Assembly (NCBI RefSeq): GCF_001642475.1
Contig: NW_019173944.1
Span: 62,001-126,000, forward strand
Length of the DNA stretch: 64,000 nt
Direction of reading: 5' to 3'
Origin: Fonsecaea monophora
Taxonomy: Eukaryota > Ascomycota > Eurotiomycetes > Chaetothyriales > Herpotrichiellaceae
Shown: one piece after another, positions 43,842 to 54,485 of the stretch
How the letters are laid out: each line of letters starts with the position of its first letter
Numbering within the stretch: position 1 is the first letter of the stretch
Position numbers and translations under genes: made by a program
The notes under the pieces: generated by a model
Told to the model about the DNA's origin: nothing
Seen by the model: only the letters and a program-made list of their open reading frames with translations
The model's database searches: none

Positions 43842-44759
43842 CTACCCTCTCCAATCATATTCCTCTTCAAAGCCCAATAGTCGCCGAAGTTTCTCGTTGG
43901 TAATGGGGGCTTCTTTCCCCGCCACTACTCTCGTATGCGGAACGGTCGGATACCAACGCTTCAGGAGTCGGCCTGCATCGTCGGTGAAGTTGGTGATGGT
44001 GTCGTTGACGGCGTTGAAGATTTGAAAGCCGAGACCGGACGTCACAAGCCCGCGGTGGCACATTTGGCCCAGATCTCTCGCGTCAGTATAGGACCAGCCA
44101 TGTTGAAACCACTTCTCCGGCTCCTGGACGTAGCCCTCGAACATATCGCTATCGTATCCGTCCGGTTCAAACACCCTCCCTATTCTCAGGCAGTAGATAT
44201 CCGTGCCAAATTTCGTAGCGTAGGCCCTCGCAATCCGTTCGCCGCACAATTTCGACAGCGCATAGGGGTCCGTTGGATTGCAGTCCGCCTCCTCTGTGAC
44301 GGGAAATGAAGCATACTCCAAATTACCTTGGCCAAATGACACGCCATAGACGGCGATACTGCTCGCAATGATGATCTTCTTGATCCCCAGCTTACAAGCC
44401 GCTTCAACCACATTGTGGGTGCCCATAGTATTTATCCGAAATGTCTCCCCGTCAGAGACAATCATCGGCTTATTGATCCCAGCAAAGTGGATCACCGCGT
44501 CAGGAGGTCGAGGTGCTTCTGCGGGGAACGGCTCGCCCAGTTTCATGTGCGTGACGAGGCTGCTAAATACCTGGCCGCTGTCGGTGAGGTCGCATTTTGT
44601 GGTGTGGACATCCTGCAGCTCGGGGAAGTCCTTGGACGAAGATCCAAGGTCGACGAGATCAAGGTTGATGACTTGGTGGCCATACCGAAGGAGCTCTTTG
44701 ATCACATGCCGACCTACTTTGCCCGAGCCACCCGTGAACGCGACTCTGAGGCCTGGCAT
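43842..44759 (-). CDS. NAD(P)-dependent epimerase/dehydratase (extended SDR)
   Basis: Intronless gene for 305 residues. The N-terminal Rossmann motif is TGGSGKVGRHV (residues 9-19, G-x-x-G-x-x-G). An acidic Asp at the end of the second strand (VINLDLVD) favours NAD(H). The active site has IASSIAVYG and DPYALSKLCGER, with Tyr166 and Lys170 in the Y-x3-K pair. FAGINKPM and RIGRVFEPDGYDSDMFEGYV are typical of sugar-nucleotide or uronate-type extended SDRs. It is closest in style to UDP-glucose 4-epimerase-like or uronate dehydrogenase-like enzymes; the substrate cannot be decided from the sequence. The enzyme looks complete and cytosolic. Confidence 0.87.
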   Translation of the reverse strand: MPGLRVAFTGGSGKVGRHVIKELLRYGHQVINLDLVDLGSSSKDFPELQDVHTTKCDLTDSGQVFSSLVTHMKLGEPFPAEAPRPPDAVIHFAGINKPMIVSDGETFRINTMGTHNVVEAACKLGIKKIIIASSIAVYGVSFGQGNLEYASFPVTEEADCNPTDPYALSKLCGERIARAYATKFGTDIYCLRIGRVFEPDGYDSDMFEGYVQEPEKWFQHGWSYTDARDLGQMCHRGLVTSGLGFQIFNAVNDTITNFTDDAGRLLKRWYPTVPHTRVVAGKEAPITNEKLRRLLGFEEEYDWRG

Positions 44760-45577
44760 GATAATTGCGCTGATGTAGCGGGTTTATAGGGCTACGTCCG
44801 TTTTGGTTTTGAAGTTCAAAGATCTTGAAACGTGTATCACTCGACTCATGTGATGGACGTCGGTTGACTTGGGATGAGCATGTCTCTCCATAGGTCCTAA
44901 TTAATGCCGAGCTGTCAGGTAGAGAGTCATCTACGCTGGAGAAACAGGGCCAATGAACAGGTACGATCCATTTTGGTCGCCAAATACGGACGAATCGCAC
45001 AGGGAAATGCTGCAGTCAGTGCGGAGGTGCAATAGCGTCAAGATTGACTGGCATACTTGTATGTTCTCTTGGAGGGGCTCGCTCTCTAGCCACAGTCGTT
45101 AACTCAACAACGCCTGGGGGCTCCTCTAATAGACAAGAAGATGTTAGTAGTAGGCGGCACAATGTGATCAAAGATATACCTTGATGGCTTTGGGATGGCC
45201 TGTCGATATCTAGTGTTGGGCAAGAAGCAATGCTGTCCATTGACCAATCAGCATGAATCTCGACATTTCATTTCACGTGACCAAAATTATCTTGGCGTTG
45301 TGGAACCCACATTCTGAATTGCGATCGAGAACTTTACAACTTCCACATTCGCAGGGTACTTGTAATACGCCAAACCACCAGTTGCAGCCAGCTTGAACGG
45401 TATGTCTCCCTGCACTCGAATTAATTCAGGCACTACGATCATCGCACGGTCGATGAGATTGATCACCCCTGCCTCGAGCTCTGTGCACCTGCGAGAGAAG
45501 TTCTGACAATTTTCTCGTCCAGAAGCCCCGACGAAACAGTCCCTTCTTCGACGCTCCACGAAAAGAAAACCGCAACC
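44760..45577. other. Divergent promoter, epimerase and S29
   Basis: No firm gene. On the minus strand an ATG at 45240 opens a short frame with two intron-like segments (45179-45126 and 45056-45010, the first with a CTAAC branch site). They may be introns of the epimerase 5' UTR. The S29 promoter occupies the right end. Confidence 0.4.
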
Positions 45578-46125
45578 ATGTCTCACGAAAGCGTCTGGTA
45601 CTCCCGACCCCGAACCTTCGGCAAGGGTGCTCGCGGCTGGTACGTGTCTTCCACTCATTCTACATCCCCAACAAGAAGATTTGTGCGGTTCGGTGTCTTT
45701 TGAGAAGAGGTGGATTTGGGAGCTGGATTCGATGTGCCTTTTTGCGGTTAAATCAATGACATTATCCCTCGGAAGATGTTGGAATGCCAAACGAGGAGGA
45801 GCCCAGTTTACGAACGATGCCCTCCCAGCTCAATGCGACCAATAACCCCCGCTCGAGGAGCTGTAAAGAGAACTGCTATACACAAGAGAAGGTGATGTGC
45901 TGACTTTTCCGTGTTCCACAGCCGCGTCTGCACCCACAAAGCCGGTCTGATCCGCAAATACGGCCTCAACATCTGCCGTCAATGCTTCCGGGAAAAGAGC
46001 CAGGATATCGGTTTCATCAAGGTACGTTACAAACATGCGGAGGAGGACTACGAGTCGTCCTGCGACAACGAATCCTCCGGAACGTTTGGCTGACATGGGA
46101 AACTCTCCACGAACAGCACCGGTAA
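45578..46125 (+). CDS. RPS29: 40S ribosomal protein S29 (uS14)
   Basis: Three exons, 45578-45639, 45922-46021 and 46117-46125, with introns of 282 and 95 bp, give exactly 56 residues, the normal length. The product binds 18S rRNA in the 40S head. MSHESVWYSRPRTFGKGARG is the family start; the first intron interrupts Cys21. The zinc ribbon is CRVC (21, 24) and CRQC (39, 42) within GLIRKYGLNICRQCFREKSQ. The last exon contributes only His-Arg and the stop (CAC CGG TAA), giving the expected end IGFIKHR. The gene is missed by simple open-frame searches. Long first introns are common in fungal ribosomal protein genes. Confidence 0.95.
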
Positions 46126-46805
46126 ATCCTTCGTCAACGACAGCGGAATGTATTGACTGGATTGAAATCAATCAATATGACGGACCTCAACGAACGGAAT
46201 GGGGTTCGGTGAATACTTGCAACATGGTGGGAGAGCACAGTGGGTGGTTGGAGAGCAGGAGTCAGAGGTGACGAACATGCTGGAACGAGGACCGTGTCCT
46301 CACGCAAAAGTGCGGAATGGATGAGAATCTTCTAGCTGGACCGATAAAAAGAAAAGGCAACGACAAGTGGTTTTTTGTGTGCCCCTCAACGGAGTCATGA
46401 CTATGGCTTTCTTTTTCGTTGTGGGATTCTGCGGAAAGACGAGGCTACATACATACGTATGTAGTAGCCGTAGGCGCTAGACGGTGGAAAACAGACTCGT
46501 GTATGTCAATTCTCTGCCAACTTCTTTCTCTTTGCCGTCCATTGTCATGACCTTTCCTATTGGTGATTCTTGCCATAATTCCCGTCGTTGGATCGAGGTG
46601 TTTATGATGCCACCAATCGCCAAGTTTGGGCTTAGATACATTGCTGGATTCTTGATACTAGAGACATCACATTCATCCGATGCCGCGCTATTTGAAGGAC
46701 AGGACTAGTCTGAGTCTTGAGGACCGTCATGCTCTCATTACCAAGTGTTTCATCGTATTCACACAGAAACCCTGAAAAGGGAGAAGAAATCTTCCTCCGC
46801 ACCCA
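46126..46805. other. Intergenic between convergent S29 and eIF2B-delta
   Basis: No gene. A perfect palindrome ACATACGTATGT lies near 46448-46462, likely chance. Confidence 0.5.
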
Positions 46806-48551
46806 TTAAGCCAGCGTTTGGTCGTCCCCATGCACACCGTTCACCACCGGCACAGCCTGAGGCGGCAGACTGCCCAGTTCACACACCACAAGATCCAGAA
46901 ATTCCGCCGGTGTTACATCGTACATAAGATTCAGTAGGAACAGATTTGGTTGATCCCTCCAATCCTCCAACCCCCTAGTATTCGACGAGCCGCTCTTCTC
47001 ATCCCCATCGTCTTCATCCTTCTTGTCCTTTTGCTGATTCGACTTCTTATTGGCGCCTTTTCCTGCAACACTGGCCTCTGTAGCTGGCTTGGTTGACGAC
47101 AAGACCTCCGCTTCGGCACTTTCCACCAAAGCATCTGGCTCGCCCAATTCATTCATAATGATACTGTCGAGCGCAGCCTTCGCTGTAAATTTGACAGTCT
47201 CGCACAAGACAATAACAGGGACGTTCCGGCTTTTATTCTTGGTCGATTCCTTTGCCATCATAGCAACGATGGCGGAACCCACCCGAGAGAGCAGCTTGCC
47301 GTTGCCTAGCATCGCGGAGGCCCCCAGGAAGCATTTAGTGACAGATTGAGATCGATTGTCAAGCACATCTGCTAGGCCAGATAGGAGAGTATAGTGGACC
47401 TGGAGACCTGCACGTATGAGGCTTTGGGCATGATTTTTGCCTTCAAACATAGGTCTCGAGTCGACGACAATGATGTGAAAGTTCTTTCCCTGCTGATGCG
47501 CGGTGAGGAGTGTTTTCTCAACGATACTGCTCTTCCCGTATGTCAAAATCACATCTCCGTCTTGAATCCGCGAACTGGCTTCTCGGGCAATCACCTCATC
47601 GGCTAGCGTGATCCTCTCGCGGATGAACAAGTCGATGGCACGACATATACTTTGTTTCGCTTCGCTATCGGTGGCCTCAACCGGTTGCGTGGAGATCAAG
47701 TTCTTCAGCCATCGGATGCTGTTCCCCTGGCTCATGCTCAATGGACGCGCATTGCGTAGATATGCAATCTGGTGATTGAGATGGGTGAGTAGATGTCGAG
47801 AGAGCGCCACACCTGCAGGAGTGGTATATGTTTGGATAACCTTTTTGAAAGCAAGAAGAGTCGCTACACAACGTGCATTGCCGCCGCAGATCACAAAGTC
47901 ACGGAGCTGTAATCCTAGCGATATTACAGCTGGATGTATTTCTCGACCAGCTCCGGACAACGTGGCTTTCTTTTCCTTGGGGTACAGGTGAGAGAACATT
48001 GACACGCGTTTGAGGTCCTGACGCTTCTCTTTGTCCGGAACCGTGGAGCCATGAGGCGGTTGTTGCTGTTGTTGGATCGCACCGCGGATAGGTAAAGCCT
48101 TGCCTGAGGGTGTCCGTTTATGATGTGGACCCGTGTCACTTTCTCTCTTCGTTGTTGATGGTCGTCTTTGCGTTTCTGACTTTGCTCCTGACGCTGCGGT
48201 CTGCCCTTGTGCCTGGGCTACGGCTTGTGCTCCCTTTTCAGCAACCTTTTCTGCTCTTCTTGCCGCCTTTTCCGCCGCCTTCTGTTTTTTCAACTGCGCG
48301 CCAGTCAATTTTGCTCCTGCTCCTGCTTCGGCCACGTTTTGTTCTGTGGTAGTTCGAGGTGCACTCTCGGGCCGCGGCTTGGATTTTTTGGAATCTTTAG
48401 CCTGGTCATTCCCATTCATCGCCACCGGCTGAGGACTTTGGGTGGCACCATTGAGAGTGGTCTCTCCATTGTTGGCGGGCATGGTAAAAGAGGCTGCCTC
48501 TGGATTTAGACTGGTAGCCGCGCTGGTTGCAGCTGACTTTGAATCAACCAT
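46806..48551 (-). CDS. GCD2: Translation initiation factor eIF2B subunit delta
   Basis: Intronless gene for 581 residues. eIF2B is the guanine exchange factor of eIF2, and delta is part of its regulatory core. The first 190 residues are disordered, Ala/Lys/Gln-rich, with a QLKKQKAAEKAARRAEKVAE coiled stretch and a QQQQQPP run, then VSMFSHLYPKEKK. The ordered eIF2B-like domain spans about 205-575: HPAVISLGLQLRDFVICGGN, ARCVATLLAFKKVIQTY, LADEVIAREASSRIQDGDVI, LTYGKSSIVEKTLL, IIVVDSRPMFEGKNH, FLGASAMLGNGKLLSRVG and VIVLCETVKF. Near the C-terminus LFLLNLMYDVTPAEFLDLVV is the family end block. A Lys/Ser/Asp insertion (about 500-530) precedes it. Confidence 0.95.
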   Translation of the reverse strand: MVDSKSAATSAATSLNPEAASFTMPANNGETTLNGATQSPQPVAMNGNDQAKDSKKSKPRPESAPRTTTEQNVAEAGAGAKLTGAQLKKQKAAEKAARRAEKVAEKGAQAVAQAQGQTAASGAKSETQRRPSTTKRESDTGPHHKRTPSGKALPIRGAIQQQQQPPHGSTVPDKEKRQDLKRVSMFSHLYPKEKKATLSGAGREIHPAVISLGLQLRDFVICGGNARCVATLLAFKKVIQTYTTPAGVALSRHLLTHLNHQIAYLRNARPLSMSQGNSIRWLKNLISTQPVEATDSEAKQSICRAIDLFIRERITLADEVIAREASSRIQDGDVILTYGKSSIVEKTLLTAHQQGKNFHIIVVDSRPMFEGKNHAQSLIRAGLQVHYTLLSGLADVLDNRSQSVTKCFLGASAMLGNGKLLSRVGSAIVAMMAKESTKNKSRNVPVIVLCETVKFTAKAALDSIIMNELGEPDALVESAEAEVLSSTKPATEASVAGKGANKKSNQQKDKKDEDDGDEKSGSSNTRGLEDWRDQPNLFLLNLMYDVTPAEFLDLVVCELGSLPPQAVPVVNGVHGDDQTLA

Positions 48552-49687
48552 TGCCGACAGGCTACTGGGCTACAGACTCTCGGACGGATTTAGAGACTGG
48601 TCCCTGGAAGTGCCCAAAAAATAACATTCAGCAGGGAGAGGAGAACAAATGTTATTATGGCTAGTGATGGTGGTGCAACTGAGTCACTCTGGTTTGCGCA
48701 GTGGATGCAGTTGGGGCACACAAAATGCGACTCCACCCCCTTCGCTACTCCTGCCACGTGAGTTCCAAACCAGGAGAACCAAATCCAAATAACTATGACA
48801 GACTTCACCAACGACGTCGTTCCTTCTGCACAGTTCTTCTGATACTGATGATGATGATGCTGAGAGCGAGCTGCCTTGTATGAGATCACTGAACCACCGG
48901 TGTTCCAAATGCTACCTCTTCGGACATGGAGATCAGTCCTGAACATCGGTCCCGGCCAATCAAGTTCGGCTGCAGCCAAGGACGCAGTTACAGCCGCAAC
49001 CTCGCGTAAGGCTGCGCAAGTCGATCAACCTCATTGACTAGGGCAGGAAAAGGAAATCTTCCGCCGATTAAACGAGCTTCAGAGAAACACTAGATTGAAC
49101 AACTAGATTCACTGCTCCCAAAGGTCTCAATCTCGCCTCATGCCGTCTATTCAAGCAAAACTCGAGAAGCTCTTCGCTCTTTGCTAGTCCATAACCTGAT
49201 ATGCGCAACCTAGCCTTCACATCGGAAGGGCGGCACTAAGGGCCATTTGCCCTTCACAAGGCTCCCGCAAGGCTTGGTCTCCTGCTGACTACTTCGGAAT
49301 GGAACAAAACCTTGAACTATGCTTGGTGTCTTTGAAATGACATGCGCGTCGATCCCGAGGCAGTTAACCGCGGTAGCGTACCCTTCTCGTCCCCCAGACC
49401 GAGCAAGAGGGGGTTGCCCACGGGCAGGTTCCCCACGACGGGGAAGGGATTTGCTGTCTGCAGCGAAACAACATCATGTGCGCCGAGACCACGACTTACC
49501 AATTCTGGGCAGGGTTAATGGTTCGATAAATGCCTAGGTACACTCGTCACCTTCTGCGGTCCACCTCTGACGGTCACTATCGCCATTAATTCTAGCTCCT
49601 CTTTTCTTTACGACAGCCCAATGCGACTTTGAGCATCTCTCGGAAATTTCCCGCTCATCTATCGGCCTTTCTATATTGTCCCACTCG
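48552..49687. other. Divergent promoter, eIF2B-delta and first Zn2Cys6 regulator
   Basis: No gene is recognised. A short (GAT)n run sits at about 48845-48858. Confidence 0.55.
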
Positions 49688-51864
49688 ATGGCTTCTAACA
49701 ACAAGGCTCCTACAGATGGCCGATTTGTCCGAACCAAGCCTGTGAAAAAGAGAGCCTCCCAAGCATGTACTCAGTGCCGGAAGCGAAAAGTCCGTTGCGA
49801 CTATGTGTTGAAGTCACCTGGATCATGTACAAACTGTCGACTAGATGGCATAGTCTGCGAGTTGCCACAGAACAATCGCCGCAGGTAACGTATCATGCTT
49901 TCCATAGATTAGAATTCCTAACTAACCTGAGAACAGAGTTGTATATAGCACATCCAGCATGCCTCTGACGGCACCGATAAGTCTTGCTCCGATAGATCCA
50001 AATACAGGTCAGATTTCTACAGGCGTCTACCATGACATATTTGGGGACGACGAGAGAAAGTCTCTAGATAGTGGTCACGGAACAGTTTTATCAAGTGGAG
50101 TGTCTGTCGAACTCGAATATGCTGCTCAGACCTCGCCAACCGCTTCCCCCAATCATGCCACTGACACAGCCGAAACTCTTCCAAGGTCGCGTCTTCCTCG
50201 ATTTATCAAATTTCTTCCATCACACCTTGACCAGGACGATTTGCGATACTTACAAGCACGTGGATGCTTCACATTTCTGTCTGCAGATTTATGCAAAACT
50301 ATCATGCGCAGATACGCAGAGTTCATTCATCCATTGGTCCCGGTCATTGACCTCGAAGAATTCGTTGCCGCTCTTTTTTCGGATGTGGAGAAGAAGATAT
50401 CTCCACTTCTATATCATGCTGTTATGTGTGCTGGCTTAGCCGCTGTGGATGTACAGACAATCCTTAGCCACGGTTTTGAGTCTAAAGTTGCTGCGAGAAA
50501 ACAGTGTTACACCAGAGCCAAGGTTCGCATCCCACAATAAGCCCCATTCTGACAGTGGAATCTAATACTGCATTTAGGTCTTATTTGATATGGATGTCGA
50601 GACGGACCGTCTGGTGACATGCCAGGCATCCATCCTCCTGAGTAGCTGGGCTAGCTATGAGCACTCTAGGGATCCGTTTTATTGGATGGGCGTTGCGATC
50701 AGTGAGGCATGTACTCTGAGGATTGACAAGCCTGGAAGCAATACGAATCTTCCCAAAAAAGACCAAGTATTGCGCCAGAGGATCTGGTGGACTCTAATTC
50801 TGAGAGAGTGCGACATCTGCCTGACACTGGGAAAGCCGCCGCGAATATCACTCTACCGCAGCCCCCTACCTCAACACGACATATTCGGGAACACTGCTTC
50901 TCTCAGTCACTATTCACATCTACCGGAAACTGGAAAGCTTCGGAGAGATCCGTGGATACAACGGCGACTCGAGATGGCATACATCGAGAAAGCAAAGCTC
51001 GCATTGGTTATTTACCAAATTCTCAAACTTTCCTCATCCAATGACGATGTCGCGAGCGGCCAGAAGAGCCGGAACGCAAGAATTTGGCAGCTTGAGTCAG
51101 AGCTCAAAGACTGGCGTCTTCAGCTCCCCATGGAACTGACATCATATGATGCGGCTTTGAATTTGTTCGAAGGTGCAGATAGGTCCTTGCAGATGACCAT
51201 GTCGACATTACTTCTGACACAGCTCATGGCTGTGGTAATGCTACACAGGAGTGAGGCGTCAGCTACCAACTGGCCAAAGTCCTCACAGATCGGGGGCGAT
51301 TGGTTCGACGATATCGAGGCCCTGGATGCCCAGGGACATACCAGGTCGATCAGGCAAGCTGCCCACGAGATCACCACCATTCACGAGACTTTGCACGAGC
51401 AACAGCTGACTGGTTCACTCCCGCCGACTTGCGTGGCTACGATTTGTACCGCTGTGTTTGTCCATCTCCTAGACGCCAGGTCAACCGAAGGGCCTATACG
51501 TGAAGCAGCCTTGAAGCACTTGGACACTTGTCTGACCATTCTACCTGAACTTGGACAAGTCAACGAGGCTGCCAACGACATAGCGAGGCTTATTGTGCCT
51601 GCTGTTCAAGCAGTCAGAGCCTCGTCTGCGCCGGCGACTAGTAAAGAGAATGCTACGTCGCCAACCCGTCCCACAGGCCTCAACCGCCCACAATACACGA
51701 ATGGTGCTTCGCTTGACACACCCAGCTTTATGGATGGAGTTATGCCTGATCAAGCGCCGATCATCAACGGTACCCTGAGCCCGTGGGACCTGTTTGGGTC
51801 GGCACTTGAATTTGGCGGCCAGGACCCATTCTTTGGGATTGAGGGCATTTTCGACCCTGAATAA
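49688..51864 (+). CDS. Zn2Cys6 transcription factor with fungal-specific TF domain (copy 1)
   Basis: Three exons (49688-49884, 49937-50522, 50578-51864) with introns of 52 and 55 bp give 689 residues. The Zn2Cys6 binuclear cluster, C-x2-C-x6-C-x9-C-x2-C-x6-C, lies at about residues 26-53 (CTQCRKRKVRC then SCTNCRLDGIVC), followed by a basic RRR linker. The fungal-specific TF domain begins near residue 195 with IMRRYAEFIHPLVPVIDLEE and includes SSWASYEHSRDPFYWMGVAI, ACTLRID and RIWWTLILRECD. The second intron uses an unusual donor, GTTCGC. The zinc-cluster form CTNCRLDG resembles cutinase transcription factor-like regulators. The neighbouring gene at 52145-54485 is a paralog in convergent orientation. 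Its targets are unknown. Confidence 0.9.
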
Positions 51865-52144
51865 ACCGTCGAGACGGAGCACTGTCGATGTCCGAAATAC
51901 AAGATGACAGAATACAACAAATATGGTATGTAGACGAAATTATGTGGTGCATTTCTATCGCCTGGATTATTTAACCTGCTTTTGTTGATCAACCGGAATC
52001 CCACCTTTCATCTTTCCCATCTTTTCTCTACTGTTTGTCGACGTAAAGGTCATCAAGTCCGTGTATCAGTCCCGATCCATCCGTGCCTCTCTCTCTACTT
52101 CATATCCAACAGCCGCTTCCCCGTCCGGCCAGGAAATCGGTGGC

Positions 52145-54485
52145 TTAAAAATTCACCATAGGGTCCCACCACGCACGGTTCATGTGGTTCTCGATCTCCT
52201 GAAGCGAGAACGTGCCATTCAGCAAGAAGTCATCACTCTGGTCAATGTCCTCGCCTTGCTCTTCTAGCACCGGCAAGTGAGCGTCATCTGGTATCATCTC
52301 CGCTGGGACGAGATTCGGTGCTTCTTGTGGGAGGCTCAACGGAGGTCCCATCAACGGGTGACAAGCAGTCGCCGGTGGCGGGTCCTGTGGCGGCGCTGGG
52401 TGCACCGTGGACTGATCTGCGTTCGGGTCAGAGGGACGATGTTCGGGCTGACTTGTCGAGATTTGGGTGGACAGATTTATCTTCTGCATCATCTGCGAGG
52501 CCAGCCAGAGGGCGAAGCGGGCCGAGGCGAAGGTGCGGCTGAGATGCTGGAGGACCTGGATGCACTCCTCGAGAAGGTGGCGGGACCGGTTCCGCGTCGG
52601 CGAGGTGATGCGGCTGGCATCGGCGTGGAGGACGACGCAGGCGGGCAGCAGGACGGCGACGCTCGTGTTGGGCACGCTGTCGATCATGTTGCGGGCGACG
52701 ACGTCTCGGTACAGCTGCGCCACCTTGCACGCGGCGTCGTAGACCTTGACCATGGCCTTTTTGCGCATCTCTGTCGGGTGCTCCGTGACGGGCGTCCAAC
52801 ATTGCGGTCGGTACAGCGCGCTGGAGATGCCCAAATACACACTGGCCACCACGGTGCTGTGCAGGTAGACGAGACGGTCGCTGACGGGTTTCCTCTCTTC
52901 GGGTGTCTCCAGGAATGAATACCGTATCTCCACGGGCAGCCCTGCGTACCACGCCTCAAGGTCTCGATCGCGCATTTCCACCTCCAACGCACTGGCCCGC
53001 GGCTTGGGGATCAGCTTCGACGTGGCTTCGCGAGTGCCCTTGATCTTCTGCGACGGCTCCTCGTACTGCAATGTCAAAACATCGGCGATGATCTTACAGA
53101 GCTCAATCAGCGCGATGTACAGCCGCACCAGGTTCGCGTGGGTGGCTCCCTCGCCGACGGCGCACGCGGTCCCGATCATGTGTTCAAAGTCGGAAAGGGA
53201 GGTGCACGCTTCAAAGTCGGCCAGGTCGAGCATCGAGAGCTGGCACTCTTCTTCGCGGATCCTCATCGTCCTCCGCATTCCGGTCGAGACCAGCCGGTCG
53301 CGCGTGTAGCAGCTCCACCAGATCCGCTTCCAGAGGCGCTTCTCCTGGACGGTGCCGGCGCCGGCTTGGGGCTCGTAGTTGAGCCCGATGGATCTGGCGT
53401 CGGCCACGGCAATCCCGACCCAGTGCCATATGTCCTTGTGGTAGCTGGGTCTCTCGTACCAGTTCGTCATCAGGAGGACACACTGAACGATGGTGACGCG
53501 GTCCTCCTCGTAGTCGAGGTCGTAGAGCGTCTTGACCTTTTGGAAATACGCCTTTTGGTACGCGTGTCGGTCTTCGTAGCCCGTGACGTAGGTCATATCG
53601 ATGAACGTGGTGCCCGCAAACATGACCGCCTGGAGCAACATCAGGCTGATGGGTTCGCTGGGCTCATGTTGGTCGATGGCGCGCAGGAAATCGCGCAGGT
53701 CGATGATGGGCGAAAGAGGGTGCACGTACTGGATGTAACACCGAATCAGCTCGTTGCGTTGGATGGTGGCAGGGATCTCAAAGGCTTTCTTTTTCTCGAG
53801 GTAGACAAGGTCTTCGTTGGCAATATGGTTGGGCACAGGGCGAAGATACGGCGGGAGGACAATGTTTGGTGCGTCCTCAGACTCGCAAGGCTGGTCTTTT
53901 TGAGAGGTTGGGTCCAGGGGGACTGACAGGCTTTTCCACATCATGGATTCGTTGTTTTGTTCGATGCCCATCTCGGGCTCCGGCATCAGCTCATTCACTG
54001 AGTCTACAAAGATCGATTAGTGGGGGGAAAAGAGCAGCGAGCGACCTTTGACTCAGGGTATCACACCTCTCTCAGGGGCAGCATCTTGAAGCTCAGGTTC
54101 CGGACCGCCTGGCGGCAACGGATCTTCATGCCATTGTGTCGTCGCAGCGGCCTCCGGCGCCAGGAGGTTGGCCGTCGTGACATGAGAGAAGCCATCGCGA
54201 AGATGGGATCTGAGACTGGAGCTTAAGCTGAGAGATCCTGGCACCAAAGGGCAAGGCACACACTCACTTGCGACGGTTATTCTTTGGCACCTCGCAGACG
54301 TTCCCGTCCAGGCGACAGTTGGTACAAGACGACGGACGGCGGAAGATGTAGTCACAGCGGACTTTGCGGTGGCGGCATTGGATACAAGCCTGTGTGGCTC
54401 GTCTCTTGACGGGCTTGGTCGAGATGAACCGGAAGTCGCTGGTGGTTGAGGGCTTGGAGGTTGAGGTCTGACTCGAGGGACCCAT
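52145..54485 (-). CDS. Zn2Cys6 transcription factor with fungal-specific TF domain (copy 2)
   Basis: Three exons (54485-54268, 54209-54067, 54003-52145), introns of 58 and 63 bp, give 739 residues. The zinc cluster has the same spacing as its neighbour, C-x2-C-x6-C-x9-C-x2-C-x6-C (CIQCRHRKVRC, SCTNCRLDGNVC), also preceded by KPVKRRATQA against KPVKKRASQA. The TF domain begins near residue 180 with LIRCYIQYVHPLSPIIDLRD, and includes LLMTNWYERPSYHKDIWHWV, GIAVADARSIGLN and KRIWWSCYTRDRLVSTGM. The C-terminal 120 residues are Pro/Gln/Asp-rich and could activate transcription. Four in-phase AG acceptors, 6 nt apart, lie at the first intron's 3' end (54228, 54222, 54216, 54210); the proximal choice is uncertain. 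Overall sequence identity to copy 1 looks low except in the zinc cluster. Confidence 0.9.

Noticed and set aside
45287..45790. 167-codon minus-strand frame
   Set aside because: It overlaps the first exon and promoter of S29 on the opposite strand and has no recognisable content.
49676..49687. Upstream start MSHS for regulator copy 1
   Set aside because: The first codon is TTG; the ATG at 49688 is the first true start in frame.
53138..53926. 262-codon plus-strand frame
   Set aside because: It lies opposite the well-supported regulator copy 2 and reads as its reverse complement.
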